A stretch of 64,000 bases of DNA from Cyprinodon diabolis (taxonomy: Eukaryota; Chordata; Actinopteri; Cyprinodontiformes; Cyprinodontidae): the NCBI GenBank assembly GCA_030533445.1, contig CM060065.1, positions 5,418,974 to 5,482,973 of the forward strand. Reading direction: 5' to 3'. Below are positions 9,416-20,345 of the stretch, one piece after another; position 1 is the stretch's first letter; every line of letters begins with the position of its first letter. The notes under the pieces are model-generated. The model was not told where the DNA came from and did not search any database. It saw only the letters and a program-made list of their open reading frames with translations. Position numbers and translations under genes: made by a program.

Positions 9416-10665
9416 CCCCCAATACCAGTTACACATTCAGTGGGGATCTAGGACCTTTGGGCTAGCACTTATTTCTGGTACCACTGTTGTTACAAATTTG
9501 CACTATAACTAAATTGCTATTGTTTTTGTGCTGTAGTCAAAGTAATATCTCAATTTGATAACTACTTAAAGGCAACAAACAAAGGAAAAGCATTTTACAT
9601 AAATGTATATGAATTCAGGAGTCAAGGGGTTAAGGCAAGAGTTTCATAAATTTGTCATGTATGTAGCATTGAATAATCAACAAGGCTATAAAAAGGCTTA
9701 TGAATTAAGTTTACTTGACATAAAATTATAGAAATATATTTCATCCATCTGAGAGAGCGTGGTATATAAAAATATTTCCTTAGACCTACAGATATAGAGT
9801 GGAGGCGCCGCTGTAAGTTCTGTATAGGTCTCAGTGATGCTTGCTGTGCCTTGATCCTCTTTCCCTCTTGGAACTTGTCTAGCTTTAGCCTTAGCCTGCC
9901 TTAGCCACTCATACAAGACGACACGCATGGCTCAGGCTCATTCTCTGACAGACATACATGCCAACGCTTAAGCACCTCTCTGTCTGGATGTGTGTGTAGC
10001 TCCTCAGAGTTTTGCCAAGGTTGGCTTGTGACATGTGAGTCTCAGGAGAGGTTGTGCAGATCAGGGCTGAGCTGAGAACCAGGGCCTGGATGCATTTGAG
10101 GGAAAGTTATACGACAGCAGCCCTACGTGAGAGCCTTATCTTGTGGCTGGTGCCTCTCCTTTAGCATCTTACCTCTGGAGCCCTGAGGGGCGGATACACG
10201 TCCTTCTGACTTACCCTGAACTGCCGGCATGACTTTTACCTACTAACCGTGTCTGTTTGATTTACCCCCTGCATGTACTGTATGTCTGCATACAAAAAAA
10301 GCTGCACCGTATGTCTCCAAGAGTTAATGCTGAAACCGATTGCTTACTTTAACTTTCTACAAGTCAGAAATATTTAGACCTCAGTTGAGTTAGCTGTGAT
10401 GTGGGGTTATCCCTGAACTTCAGCTCAGTTTGAGCTCAGGTACGACATCCAGACGTTAAAGGTCATAGCTTCGTTTTTCAAAAATATGACAATTGCAGAA
10501 TTTCTACTGTGATGCAGAATAAAGGTATTAATTTTACTGAAAACTATGTAGCATACAGATAACTATTAGAATAAAAATATATATAAATAATTGTTTTATC
10601 CATTTTGAAAAGTTCCCCATATATATAAATAGACCGCAACAGGAGTAATAGGTTGGATTTTGGAT
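9416..10665. other. Intergenic DNA, no gene seen
   Basis: This 1.2 kb has no supported gene. The stretch 9900-10250 is less AT-rich and non-repetitive in this window; the rest is AT-rich. Short frames have no recognisable domains. Confidence 0.4.
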
Positions 10666-10816
10666 TTTAACAAGACTTTATTTACACAATTCAAACAACA
10701 GAATCAGTTATTGATGTAAAACAAAGTTAAAAATCACTATTAAGGTAAAAACAAGTGTCGGTTAAAAATAATTAAAGAGGAGCTTGTTAACTTGTAGTTG
10801 TCCTTCATTTGATACG

Positions 10817-12001
10817 GATGAAAAACAGTCTCACTGAATTCTGCCTTTTTTTTGTACACCGAATTTTAAACACTGAATTTTTATCTGGTGAAAATTCAGC
10901 TGCAAAAAATTTGCCTGCAAATATGTTGACTTTTCGGTGACCTCGAGCCAAAGTAATCGACACTCGATGCAGTCGAGCAGCTTCTAGCCAATGAAATGAG
11001 CTCATTTTGTAGTAGAAAAAAAAAGGTTGTTTGCCGCCGGCCGCTTCTTCTGGATCAAACCAAGAGCCTTGGTAGACGGGTGCTGCATAGAGACTGAATT
11101 TTTTATACGGGAATCCCACGGGTCATGGGATTCCCGTGGGATGGGAGTCAGTATTAGTAACGATCACGTGATTGGGACAGTACTGAATTAAACATTAACG
11201 GGAGCAGACGGGAGCGGGAGCAAACCAATAGTAACTAAAAAAAACTAGGATCGATGCCAAAAAATAAAATAAAATTGAAAGAAAAAAAAGCCAGTACTGG
11301 CGCCGCCATTTTGTAGTTTTTTTCCTTGAAGTCTACACTATAATGCGGGTCAAAAAAACTACACGACCCAAAAACCAACAGTGCTTCTGCTCTGAGTTTT
11401 TCACCCGCGCTCAAAAACAACAATGGAGGGACCAACAGTTACTACAGTTAGAAACAGGAACTTAACTGACCCTTCATAGAAATTCAGATTCAATGTATTT
11501 GCAGAAATCTTATTGAAGACGACAAGAATGGGAGTGGTGCAGGAGCGGGAGTCATTCTGAATGGGAGCGGGATGGGAGTGGGAGTAATTTCACCAGGAGT
11601 GGGACGGGACAGGATTTAGACTTCTACTCTGGATGGGACACAATTTTATTCTGTGAGAGTGGGACGGGACAGGAGTGAAAATCCACTCCAGTGTCAGTCT
11701 CTAGTGTTGCACCAGCAGTGATCGCCTCAGTTATTTCATCCAGTCCGATTAGATGAAAAACTAAAGGCCGTGTATTAGTAGCTATCTGACGTGACGCTAG
11801 AAGCTGCTCGACTGCATCGAGTGTCGATTGCTTTGGCATGAGTTTACCAAAAGGTCAACACACTTTTTGCTGCTGAATTTTTTGCAGACAAATTTTTACC
11901 AGATATAAATTCAGAGTAAGGAATTCAATGTGTAAAAAAATTCAGTGTTTAAAATTTGTTGTAAAAAAAAAGGCAGATTCCAATGAGTCTGTTTTTCTTC
12001 C
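10817..12001. mobile_element. Fold-back element with about 170-205-bp inverted arms
   Basis: The left arm 10817-10987 and right arm 11797-12001 are reverse complements over most of their length (for example AATCGACACTCGATGCAGTC then GAGCAGCTTCTAG, and TTTTAAACACTGAATTTTT near the outer end). The right arm carries about 30 extra bases. The loop contains a separate hAT element. It is probably a DNA transposon with long inverted repeats; no transposase is seen. Confidence 0.7.
11088..11703. mobile_element. Non-autonomous hAT element nested in the fold-back loop
   Basis: The ends are TAGAGACTGA and TCAGTCTCTA, a 10-bp inverted repeat. The flanks GTGCTGCA (11080-11087) and GTGTTGCA (11704-11711) are an 8-bp target duplication with one difference, the length typical of hAT. 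The 616-bp body is rich in GGGAGCGGGA/GGGACGGGAC motifs and has no transposase. Confidence 0.7.
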
Positions 12002-12913
12002 ATAATCTGACACAGAACATAGAATGTAGTTAAAACCCCACAGATGAATAAAATCCTCCATGTTGTGTGTGGCTCTGTGGAAATAAAACTCCAGCCTTAT
12101 TCTGGCTTTAACGTTGCACTTCCACAGAGCCACAGCATCAAGGTGAGGTCCTTCCTGCAGGCTGTCTCTGTAGGACAGTAAACAGCCATTAACAAATGTA
12201 AAAGTCGGCATTTGGTTTATTTTTACTATAGTCCTATTAGCAGAGCGCTTCTTAAAAACCATCCCAAAAAGACTAAAAACACAAATTAAAAGGCTAAAAA
12301 TTGTATTTAGTCTATAAAAACATGGAACACATTTTCAGACAGACCACAGAAAGGACACTCATTTAAAACACCCCAATAAAAGGCAGATGAAAATGAGTTT
12401 GTGGCGATGGCACTGTGTAAAATCCTCCATTGGAGATCACCAGTGCGTTTTTGAAGCAAGGATCCAGGATCAGACCAGGAAAGGAGTCTGTAGGTTGAAG
12501 ACAAGCGGAGATGGACCTCAGACGATAGCTTCATGGTAGAGCTGAGAAATGGCTTCTTCAAAAAGAAGCAAAACCAGGAAGAGCTTCAGTGCAGTTTTCA
12601 TGATAGTAGGGGATCAGGAGACATGATGAATGAATTTGCCAGATGTAAAGTTAATTTAAAATGTAAAAATAAGGTTTCGAATGATGAACTTGGTAGTTTT
12701 TAAAATCCAGGGGTTGGATTGGCTGGGAGACATTTTTGACTCAATAGTTCATTTGGTTTGGACCACTCACAGGCCGCGATAGGTTGGGCAATCTTAAACT
12801 CACCTTTTTGGAAAAACATATTGCAGCCCTACATATAGCATGTGCTGATAAATGGGAGGGTAGAGCTCTCGTATAATGTCATGTTGGAACCAAGCATATA
12901 TAATGTGAATGCA

Positions 12914-13350
12914 GCTTAGACTGCTAGAGGAAATAGGGACCATTTTTTCATCATTCTGCTTCATTCTATCTCTATTCTCTCACTCTGCAGAATCTGTTAG
13001 TTCAATCTCTAACGTTCTGCTCTCTCTGCTTTTTCTCATAGTAGCTTCATCTGGTCTGTTCCTGTTTGGCTGTGACTCCATCCTGGAGAGAAATATCAGC
13101 TGTTCTGCTGCCATCGACACCTTTGTTTATAGATGTTTGAGATCAGCCTGTTTTTCAGTGTAGTCCTGTTTCTCTGACTGTGACTGACTGGATGTGCTCT
13201 CTTCATCCTCTGTCATGGGAGCTGGCTCGGAGCTTGTCTGCCTGGCTGTGTGTTTCCTGGACGGGGCCGCCTTTGTCTGCTTCTGTCTCCTTGAACCCCA
13301 GTCGGCCTCAGCAGATGGCCGATCACACTGAGCCTGGTTCTGCTGCAGGT
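12914..13350 (+). mobile_element. L2-type LINE 3'-UTR fragment
   Basis: It begins GCTTAGACTGCTAGAGGAAA and carries the family landmarks CTGTTCCTGTTTGGCTGTGA and CCTTGAACCCCAGTCGGCCT. It breaks off after the TGAGCCTGGTTCTGCTG block, so the tail is missing. Confidence 0.7.
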
Positions 13351-13875
13351 TTCTGAGTGAAATGTGATGATGCTGAATCTTCTGTAACTGCAAACCTTCT
13401 TTCTTTTTATTTATGTATTCATTTATTTAATTAAAATGTTTTTTTTGGTGGATGGTAAACAGCAGCTAGGTTAATACCCAGTGTTGGGCACGTTACTTTG
13501 AAAAAGTAATTAGTTATAGTTACTAGTTACTTCTCCCAAAAAGTAACTGAGTTACTAACTGAGTTACTCCACAATAAAAGTAACTAGTTACTAGTAAAAG
13601 TAACTATTGCGTTACTTTTGCGTTTCTCGCCCCGTAACCCTCACCACCAAGCCCCCACCTTCTCGCGGTGTGTTTCCAAAGCCAGCTGAATAGAGTGGAT
13701 GACAAAGACAAGAACCTGCAGGGAGTTTAGCATTTATTGCAACTCAACGTAAATGACATCAGGGGGGAACGCCATGTGAAGTTTTTTAACAGGGCATTCA
13801 GATCTGGTGAAATTAATAACTGGGGATGTCTAATTCTGAAATCCAGTGTGTTTGGGTTGTTATAGATACTGCAAC

Positions 13876-13920
<45 letters not shown>

Positions 13921-13921
13921 G
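13876..13921. repeat. (TCTA)n microsatellite
   Basis: About 11 uninterrupted TCTA units inside the hAT element. Confidence 0.95.
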
Positions 13922-14027
13922 ATGTATACTCTGCGTGTGACATAAAATATGGATCTCCATCCCTGCCACAAAGGCCATCAAATAATGTTTAAAATAAAAA
14001 ATACAGTAGGTTGAGAAGGCAGAGTAT

Positions 14028-14102
14028 CCATCCATCCATCCATCCATCCATCCATCCATCCATCCATCCATCCATCCATCCATCCATCCATCCATCCATC
14101 CA
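14028..14102. repeat. (CCAT)n microsatellite
   Basis: About 18 uninterrupted CCAT units inside the hAT element. It gives a spurious repeated frame on both strands. Confidence 0.95.
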
Positions 14103-14859
14103 GATTTCTCCCTTTCTTCATATAGGCTATCATTTGATCGTTCACGCTCTCCATAGTTCTCCTGTGGCGCGAGCACAGGGCGACTGTTGCGCGCCTTTAG
14201 CGAGCATGCGCGTTTCCTGTCGCTTGCGCGGTGACTCTCGCCGCCTGCGCTGTGCGGAGATGCAGAGGAAACCGTATCTGATGGGGAAACGCAGCTCGAC
14301 GTAACACCGGTATTTCCATGTGGAAAACGCTGTTTTGCTGCTGGAGTCATCCTCACTCTCCATCTCTCTGTGTGTGTGCTGTACGTTAACACCCGCCAGC
14401 AGAAACACCCACCTATCCAACTGACAGACGGAATCTCACTATACATCAGCCATTCTCATCCTCCCCTCTCTCATGACAAGGCGCGCACCTCTGGATGACC
14501 TAAAAAATTATCTTTAATATCTCTTAAACAAAAGTAGCACAAACATTATTTTTTTCTGCACAAATCTGCACTAACGTTGCACTAACCATTCAGTCTATTT
14601 GCAGAGTTTTTTTTGACGTGGGTGGGGTGTCAGCTTCACGCAGCTGCGCACGAGTCCTATCATGAAAAAAGGTTCATTGCGCGACCTGAGTAACGCGCAG
14701 TAACGGGGTGTCTGCAATGGTAACTGCGTTATAGTTACAGTCAAAGTAATCAGTTAGATTACTCGTTACTAAAACAAGGTTACGGCGTTACTAACGCCGT
14801 TACTTTCAACGCCGTTAGTCCCATCACTGTTAATACCTCCATTAAGTAAATCTTTTTTT

Positions 14860-15240
14860 GCAGGCCAGGCACCTCCGGGCACATTCCTGCCCTCTTCAGG
14901 ACACTGGCTTCTTCATAATTTCATGGGCTTTATGCTGCCGTGCGTTGTGCATAAGTTAGGCTGTCGTTGGACATAAGTTATGGACTCGTTATGAATATTC
15001 TTTGTTTACGCCCAAAATCGAAAAAATACATAGAATGTTTAGCATATGCATGCGTTGTAGGAGATTCCAGGATCAGGCATATGCTGTCTAAATCAGCAAG
15101 GTGGACAGGGGCTTCAGGAAAGAATTAGCTTACCAATCTGCTTAGAGGCAGATGGCTAGTGGACGAGGAAATGCTGAAAGCATAAACAAGATTAGATTTC
15201 ATCCTCAAGGTTTAGAGAAACAGATCAGAGATTCCACTCC
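14860..15240 (+). repeat. Dispersed repeat family B, copy 1
   Basis: Blocks TTGTGCATAAGTTAGGCTGT, TTTACGCCCAAAATCGA and CATATGCTGTCTAAATC recur in reverse complement and the same order at 48300-48500. No coding signal. Family unknown. Confidence 0.55.
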
Positions 15241-15319
15241 AGGTCCTTCTTGGAACTCAACAATAGCTCCAACTGTTTGATGGTGAAGCCATGAAATAAA
15301 AAAGCTAATTAAACTGAGA

Positions 15320-16270
15320 CGCTGATGCTTACATTAAAAGTCATTAATGATATTCACATGGCCTCAGATAATGTACTTGTGTCTGTGCTCGTCCCCTCAG
15401 ATCTCAGTGCTGCATTTGATACAGTCAATCATAATATTCTTTTAGAAAGACTTGAATATTTTGTTGGAGTTAAGGGAACAGCACTAGACTGGTTTAAATC
15501 TCTAATGTTCTGCTCTCTCTGCTTTTCCTCATAGTAGCTTTGCCTCATCTGTTCCTGTTTGGCTGTGACGCCATCCTGGAGAGAAACATCAGCTGTGCTG
15601 CTTCCATCAACACCCTTGTTTATAGATGCTGGAGATTGGGCTGTTTTCCAGTGTGGTCCTGTTTCTCTGACCGTTACTGGCTTGATGTGCTCTCTTCATC
15701 CCCTGACATGGGAGCTGGCTCAGAGCTCGTCTGCCTGGCTGTGTGTTTCCTGGACGGGGCCGCCTTTTACAGCTGCTTTTTGTATCTCTGCTTCTGTCTC
15801 CTTGAACCCCAGTCGGCCTCAGCAGATGGCCGCTCACACTGAGCCTGGTTCTGCTGGAGGTTTCTTCCTGTTAAAAGGGAGTTTTTCCTCTCCACTGTCG
15901 CTACAAGCATGCTTAGTGTGAGGGATTGTATTTGAGTCAATGAGTCGATGCAATCAGCTGGTTTCCCTTAGATAGAAAACTTTGAATCAATTTGATTGTA
16001 TAATCTGGTTGAACTGTAAAGTGCCTTGAGATGACATGTGTTGTGAACTTGGTGCTATAGAAATAAACTGAATGGAATTGAATTGATTTATCTGACTGAT
16101 TTCTATTTGTTCAGTTTGGCCCTTATCAAAGGTTTCTAGAGTTTCCTTCTTTCATCTGCAGAATATTGCAAAAATTGGAAATATCTTATCAATGTGTGAT
16201 GCTGAAAAACTAGTCCATGCATTTGTTACTTGAAGTATGGACTACTGATATTATCAAATTTTTGATAAAG
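15320..16270 (+). pseudogene. Rearranged L2-type LINE: RT scrap, 3' UTR and a second ORF2 scrap
   Basis: 15380-15515 reads LSAAFDTVNHNILLERLE, the L2/CR1-type RT motif with its Asp, then jumps directly to the 3' UTR (15510-16080, complete with the AAACTGAATGGAATTGAATT tail). 16125-16265 is another L2 ORF2 piece (TTCCTTCTTTCATCTGCAGA, then CTAGTCCATGCATTTGTTAC) equivalent to 51230-51330, ending at GATAAAGCTTATA where the TTAA element begins. Large internal deletions make it non-functional. Confidence 0.7.
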
Positions 16271-16276
16271 CTTATA

Positions 16277-17101
16277 TTAAAAGGAACAGTGCGGTCATTT
16301 TCAGAATTCAAACTTCTAAAAAGTACTTTAAATATTAAATTATTACATACTGTTTCAATAAATGATAAGTGTTTTTAATTAAGAGCATTTTTCATCTGAA
16401 TTTGCTTTACTGGAGGCATCCATGTTTGTCAAAGAACACTACTGCCACCTACTGGTTTGTGACGTCACGGTGCGGTATCGGCTGTTGATCAAGTCCCAGT
16501 GCTGTATCTGGTGTTTGTCACAACGCGCTATTATCCAAGTCATCTTGAAAACATTCTTCTTCCAAATGTTGGCTACATATTACGTGTTTTTTCTCTGGCC
16601 AGAAGTTCGATGGCAAATCCTCCCTCTTCAAGTTGGCAATCCACGACGAACCCGTCCGTGGAGGATCAGGAATCGGAAAGGTGGAATAACTTTTTTTTTC
16701 TTCACTTTTTGTATTCCAACATCCAGCTGCCATGCACGTGGGCATTGTCAGTTTCACTATAGCTCTGGTGAATTTCAATGTTGAAGTCCTCTGGAAATCT
16801 TCAATAATTGTTGTTGATTGCAGATGTGTCTAGTAGTTCATTGTGTCTAGTAGTTTGCTTGTAAAGCGGTTAGAATGGCGCTTGGCTTACCGCACCGTGA
16901 CGTCACTGCTGGAAGATGGCAGGAGGGAGGGGTTACTATATATGGGCAAAAATGGCTGCTCCCAGTGATCGCGACAAAAAAATTTTGTTTTTATTTTTTT
17001 ACTGATTAACGCTAAATTCATTAAATCACCGCCAAAGTATTAATTTTAGTTATAAATAAGGATCCATTGATCATTCCTTGCTGACTGGACTTTTCCTTTA
17101 A
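16277..17101 (-). mobile_element. TTAA-flanked DNA transposon carrying a THAP exon (copy 1; Kolobok-like)
   Basis: TTAA flanks both ends (16277-16280 and 17098-17101). The ends are inverted: AAGGAACAGTGCGGTCA at left and, reverse-complemented, AGGAAAAGTCCAGTCAGCA at right. About 820 bp. The minus strand encodes a THAP zinc finger. TTAA target duplication together with a THAP domain is the combination known for the Kolobok superfamily, so I infer a non-autonomous Kolobok derivative; P elements also have THAP but make 8-bp duplications. Three more copies lie at 33439-38990, 54136-54869 and 55677-56600. Confidence 0.65.
16518..16745 (-). CDS. THAP-domain fragment of a TTAA transposon
   Basis: The first Met (codon 16745-16743) begins MPTCMAAGCWNT; the frame is open upstream to a TTG at 16778. 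The zinc ligands are all present as C-x4-C (MPTC, AAGC), 47 residues, then C-x2-H (ICSQH), within the THAP C2CH spacing. The family's Trp (SSWIANL) and a Pro-rich FPIPDPP follow the first pair. The frame ends soon after the zinc ligands (DDLDNSAL then stop), without the C-terminal AVPTIF-type box, so only the N-terminal DNA-binding exon survives. In the parent element this would bind terminal sequences. Not a host gene as far as can be seen; expression is unknown. Confidence 0.65.
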   Translation of the reverse strand: MPTCMAAGCWNTKSEEKKSYSTFPIPDPPRTGSSWIANLKREDLPSNFWPEKKHVICSQHLEEECFQDDLDNSAL

Positions 17102-18220
17102 AAAAAGAGTGATATTTTCCTATGTACAATATTACTAAAAAACACAACAGAACAATATAAATGAAAAAGCTCTAATTATTAGTACAGGGTTAGACATTTT
17201 TATTGGATAATATTCATTCATTCAACATGCATGTTGGAGAATAACTGAAATGTCAGCTCTTCTTGAATATTTTACCAATTTGATAAGTAAATATATAAAG
17301 AAATTCAGGTCGTAGAAACTTATCACATGTCTCCTTTTCCTAGGCAGAGGATAGCGATGAGCAATATTCAATAGGTGCCTTCGATAGCAACTGCTGCTCA
17401 GGGTCAGCGATGATATGAGCAATCTGACATGATAAATGTGTTGTTCTCCCCTGCTTACACCTTCTCAAAGAGAAACATAATAACAAAAGTTTTCTGCAAA
17501 ACTTAGAAAAACTCTTTTTTCGCATTATAGTGTAGACTTTTTTTCTCTCAGAGTTTCTGTTTACACACAGCGAGTGAAGCTGTGGTGCTCAGAGGTGGAG
17601 TTTTGGTGGGGGTGGGTGGGGGAGCATGATTGCTATGCATTGTTTAGTTTCTTTCATTAATACTGGGTGCCAGTTGAGGGCTACAGATGAACAATAGCAA
17701 GGGCCCCAGGCGCGGATCAATAGCAGATTGCTGATAGTTCCCCATCCATTCTCCCCTCCAGATTACATGATAAATGGCTCGGTCCATACGCAGTGACAGG
17801 CCTTGGGCTAGCAGGTCTCAGGTAAGGCCCTGTGCCTTCTGGATATCACATCTGCCGTGTCTCTGAGCTGGTTTGGTGACAAAGTGCTTGTGTAGGTCAG
17901 GATACAAGGGAGTGTTTTTAATAATGTTTGTTTAGGCAGAAGAAGAGTGAATATCAATGATTCTAGAAATAATGCTGGTTTAGACTTTTTCACTGTGACA
18001 CAGTGTAAGAAATTATTTGCAAACTGGTAAAAAGAGGAGCCACCACATAAAAATCCAGCCTCCGGTGTAGACCAACATTTCCTGTTTTTTTGTGTGTTTT
18101 TTTTTAGACTTCAGCTTATTAGAATAATATCTTACAAGAGGCATAACCAGGTGTTTTTTTTTTACAGTCCTTTCTCTTTAAATGAATCTTTAGTAATTTT
18201 TAGAAACAAAATATCCATTT
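17102..18220. other. Mostly non-repetitive DNA, no gene seen
   Basis: AT-rich. The block 17640-17900 has balanced composition, has no copies elsewhere in the window and no coding frame, and could be a conserved non-coding element. Confidence 0.35.
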
Positions 18221-18224
18221 ATCC

Positions 18225-18797
18225 ATCCATTTTCTTCCGCTTTATTTGGGGCCGGTGTTCTGTCAGATGAGCATACCCGGTCAGACCAGCATACCCATAG
18301 TCTATACCCCTTTAACCCTTTAGTTTATCCTTTTAGTTTTGAATGTAAAATAAACTTTAAACTATCTCAACAGACATGTATCCCTTTAGTCATGTACAAA
18401 CAAACTAATTACTTTTTGGTGTTTTTTGAAGTGTATGGCGATCTTAACTTAATTTTTTTTTTTTTTTACATGACACATGAAGGGATACTATGGGTATGCT
18501 GATCTCACACAAGACCGGGTCACAGAGGCAGCAGACTAAGTAGAGATGTCCAGGCTACCCCATCCACAAAAAAGCTCCTCCGGCTGGGACCCCAAGGCGA
18601 CACCAGGCCAGCTCAGACACATAGTCCCTCCAGCGTGTCCTGGGCCTCCCACCAGGTCTCCTCCCAATGGGACATGCCCGGAACACCTCCCGAGGGAGGC
18701 AACCAGGAGCTATCTGGAGCCACCTCAGCTGGTTCTTTTCAACGTTGAGGAGCAGCGGCTCTACTCCGAGCTCCTCCTGGGTAACTGAGCTCCTCAC
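18225..18797 (-). pseudogene. Non-LTR retrotransposon ORF2 C-terminus, interrupted
   Basis: On the minus strand 18797-18540 reads QEELGVEPLLLNVE, LRWLQIAPG, LPREVFRACPIG, GGRPRTRWRDYVSELAW, the C-terminal end of a LINE polyprotein very common in fish. Its 3' UTR continues to TTTTCTTCCGCTTTATTTGG at about 18230-18250. The two parts are separated by an inserted stretch (about 18256-18524) with inverted ends. Clade (RTE-like or other) not certain. A plus-strand relative is at 25750-26420. Confidence 0.6.
18256..18524. mobile_element. Small inverted-repeat insertion in the LINE fragment
   Basis: CCAGCATACCCATAG (about 18286-18300) and its inverse CTATGGGTATGCTG (about 18488-18501) lie near the two ends of a 270-bp AT-rich stretch. 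It splits sequence that is continuous in the usual form of this LINE end (CCGG, then GGTC, then GGCAGCAG). Confidence 0.45.
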
Positions 18798-19608
18798 CTG
18801 AAATAAAATATGTTGAGCTTATTTGTACAAAATTTTTATACCCCTTTTTTCTCACAAGGATACACATGAGAATTTGACTTGTTTGTATGCTTCTCCATGT
18901 GGATCTAGTGTTAGCAACATTAGCAGTTAGCCATGCTTCATTTACCACCAATTACTGATCTCTTTTGGTCTGTTCGCACCACAAAGAAAACGTGCATAAA
19001 AATGTCCAGTTTCGTTTGCTTTCACTCTCCCGACATTTTGCCCGAGTTTTTCCTTTCAAATGACAGCAATTCAAACGGTGGACCGAAAGGCTTTTACTCA
19101 AATCTACTGGTTGTCGGTGTCACTTCCAAATGGCTGACATGGATTTACGAAGCGAGTCTCTGTGTTTCATTAACTTAGAACAAGAGATTAACAGTGTCCC
19201 TGGGTTCATCAGGTTCATCTTTGATGTTCCCAGTTCAGGGAGTCGTCGAGCTACAGCTGGATCAGAGCTGCTTTCCACAGAGTTTAAGGCCGGTGTCTGA
19301 GGGGCTAATGGAGAATTATGAACAGTCCAATATCAACATTATTTTCTGTATTTTCCATTTTAACTGAAAAAACCTTGTCTTTAATGTGCTTTGTCACCCT
19401 GGTCACAGCAATATGTTGTCCCAGATTAGTTTTCACAATGTGAATATAAACAAAGCTGAAATCTTTCAACCCATTTCAATTTCACTTCATCTAAATGCAA
19501 TGGCGCTCTTTTGCTGATTCGCCAAAAAATATAAAATTCACTACTCTAGAATTCTGACCTTCGCCTCACTCTGAGTCGCATCGCTCCTGAATTACCCTTC
19601 AGTATCCC
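18798..19608. other. No gene recognised
   Basis: The 0.8 kb is AT-rich, with short frames lacking domains. Nothing repeated in the window was noticed. Confidence 0.4.
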
Positions 19609-20345
19609 AATTCAATTCAGTTTATTTCTACTGCGCAAATTCGCAACACAAGTCATCGCAAGGCATTTCACAATTCAACCAGATCATCCGGTCAAACTGA
19701 TTCAAAGTTTTCTATCTAAGGAAAACAAGATGATTGCATCGACTCATTGACTCAAAAGCAATCCCTCACACCAAGCATGCTTGTAGCGACAGTGGAGAGG
19801 AAAACTACCTTTTAACAGGAAGAAACCTCCAGCAGAACCAGACTCGGTTTGAGCGGCCATCTGCTGAGGCCGACTGGGGTTCAAGAAGACAGAAACAGAG
19901 ATGCAAAGGGTAACAGTCAACCAGCTCCACAAGCGGCCCCATCCACGAAACACACGGTCAGGCAGACAAGCTCCGAGCCAGCTCCCATGTCAGAGGATGA
20001 AGAGAGCACATCAGTCAGTCACAGCCAGAGAAACAGGACTACACTGAAAAAAAGACCGAGCTCAAACATCTATAAACAAAGGTGTTGATGGCAGCAGCAC
20101 AGCTGATATTTCTCTCCAGGATGGAGTCACAGCCAAACAGGAACAGACCAAATGAAGCTACTATGAGAAAAAGCAGAGAGAGAGCAAGGAGTTGGAGATT
20201 GAACTAACAAATCCTGCAGACTTGGAGAAAAGAGATAGAATACAGCAGAAAAGGGGTCCCTATGTCCTCCAGCAGTCTAAGCCTATAGCAGCATAATTAT
20301 AGAGATAGCTCAGGATAACCTGAGCATGGGACAACATGTAAATAG
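19609..20345 (-). mobile_element. L2-type LINE 3' end, minus strand
   Basis: It starts with CAATTCAATTCAGTTTATTT, the inverse of the L2 tail, and runs through the inverse of all 3'-UTR landmarks up to the GATAGCTCAGGATAACCTGAG block. It forms an inverted pair with the plus-strand L2 end at 20690-21417. Confidence 0.75.

Larger units (their letters stand above)
10668..12600 (-). mobile_element. L1/Tx1-like LINE 3' end, split by a fold-back element
   Basis: On the minus strand, 12561-12307 reads a zinc-knuckle domain typical of LINE ORF2 C-termini (DLQWRILHSAIATN, then ECPFCGLSENVFHVF), and 12262-11990 continues with VKARIRLEFYFHRATHN and FIHLWGFN, the C-terminal part usual for such LINEs. Stops and frame changes separate the pieces. 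The probable 3' UTR, with AATAAAGTCTTGTTAAAATC on the minus strand, lies at 10816-10668, on the far side of the fold-back element (10817-12001). The copy is dead. Confidence 0.6.
13471..14837. mobile_element. Non-autonomous hAT element with perfect 8-bp target duplication
   Basis: TTAATACC (13471-13478 and 14830-14837) flanks an element beginning CAGTGTTGGGCACGTTACTT and ending CGTTAGTCCCATCACTG. Both ends are filled with AGTAACT/GTTACT-type subterminal motifs, which recur about every 10-15 bases. The 1351-bp element carries a (TCTA)n run at 13876-13920 and a (CCAT)n run at 14028-14102, and a GC-rich centre (14160-14300). No transposase frame is present; frames across the CCAT run are low-complexity artefacts. 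Confidence 0.85.

Noticed and set aside
14011..14446. Frames with IHPS or WMDG repeats
   Set aside because: Produced by the (CCAT)n microsatellite.
16422..16784. Plus-strand frames of 87 and 120 codons across THAP/TTAA copy 1
   Set aside because: Antisense shadows of the minus-strand THAP reading; the same shadow occurs in the other copies.
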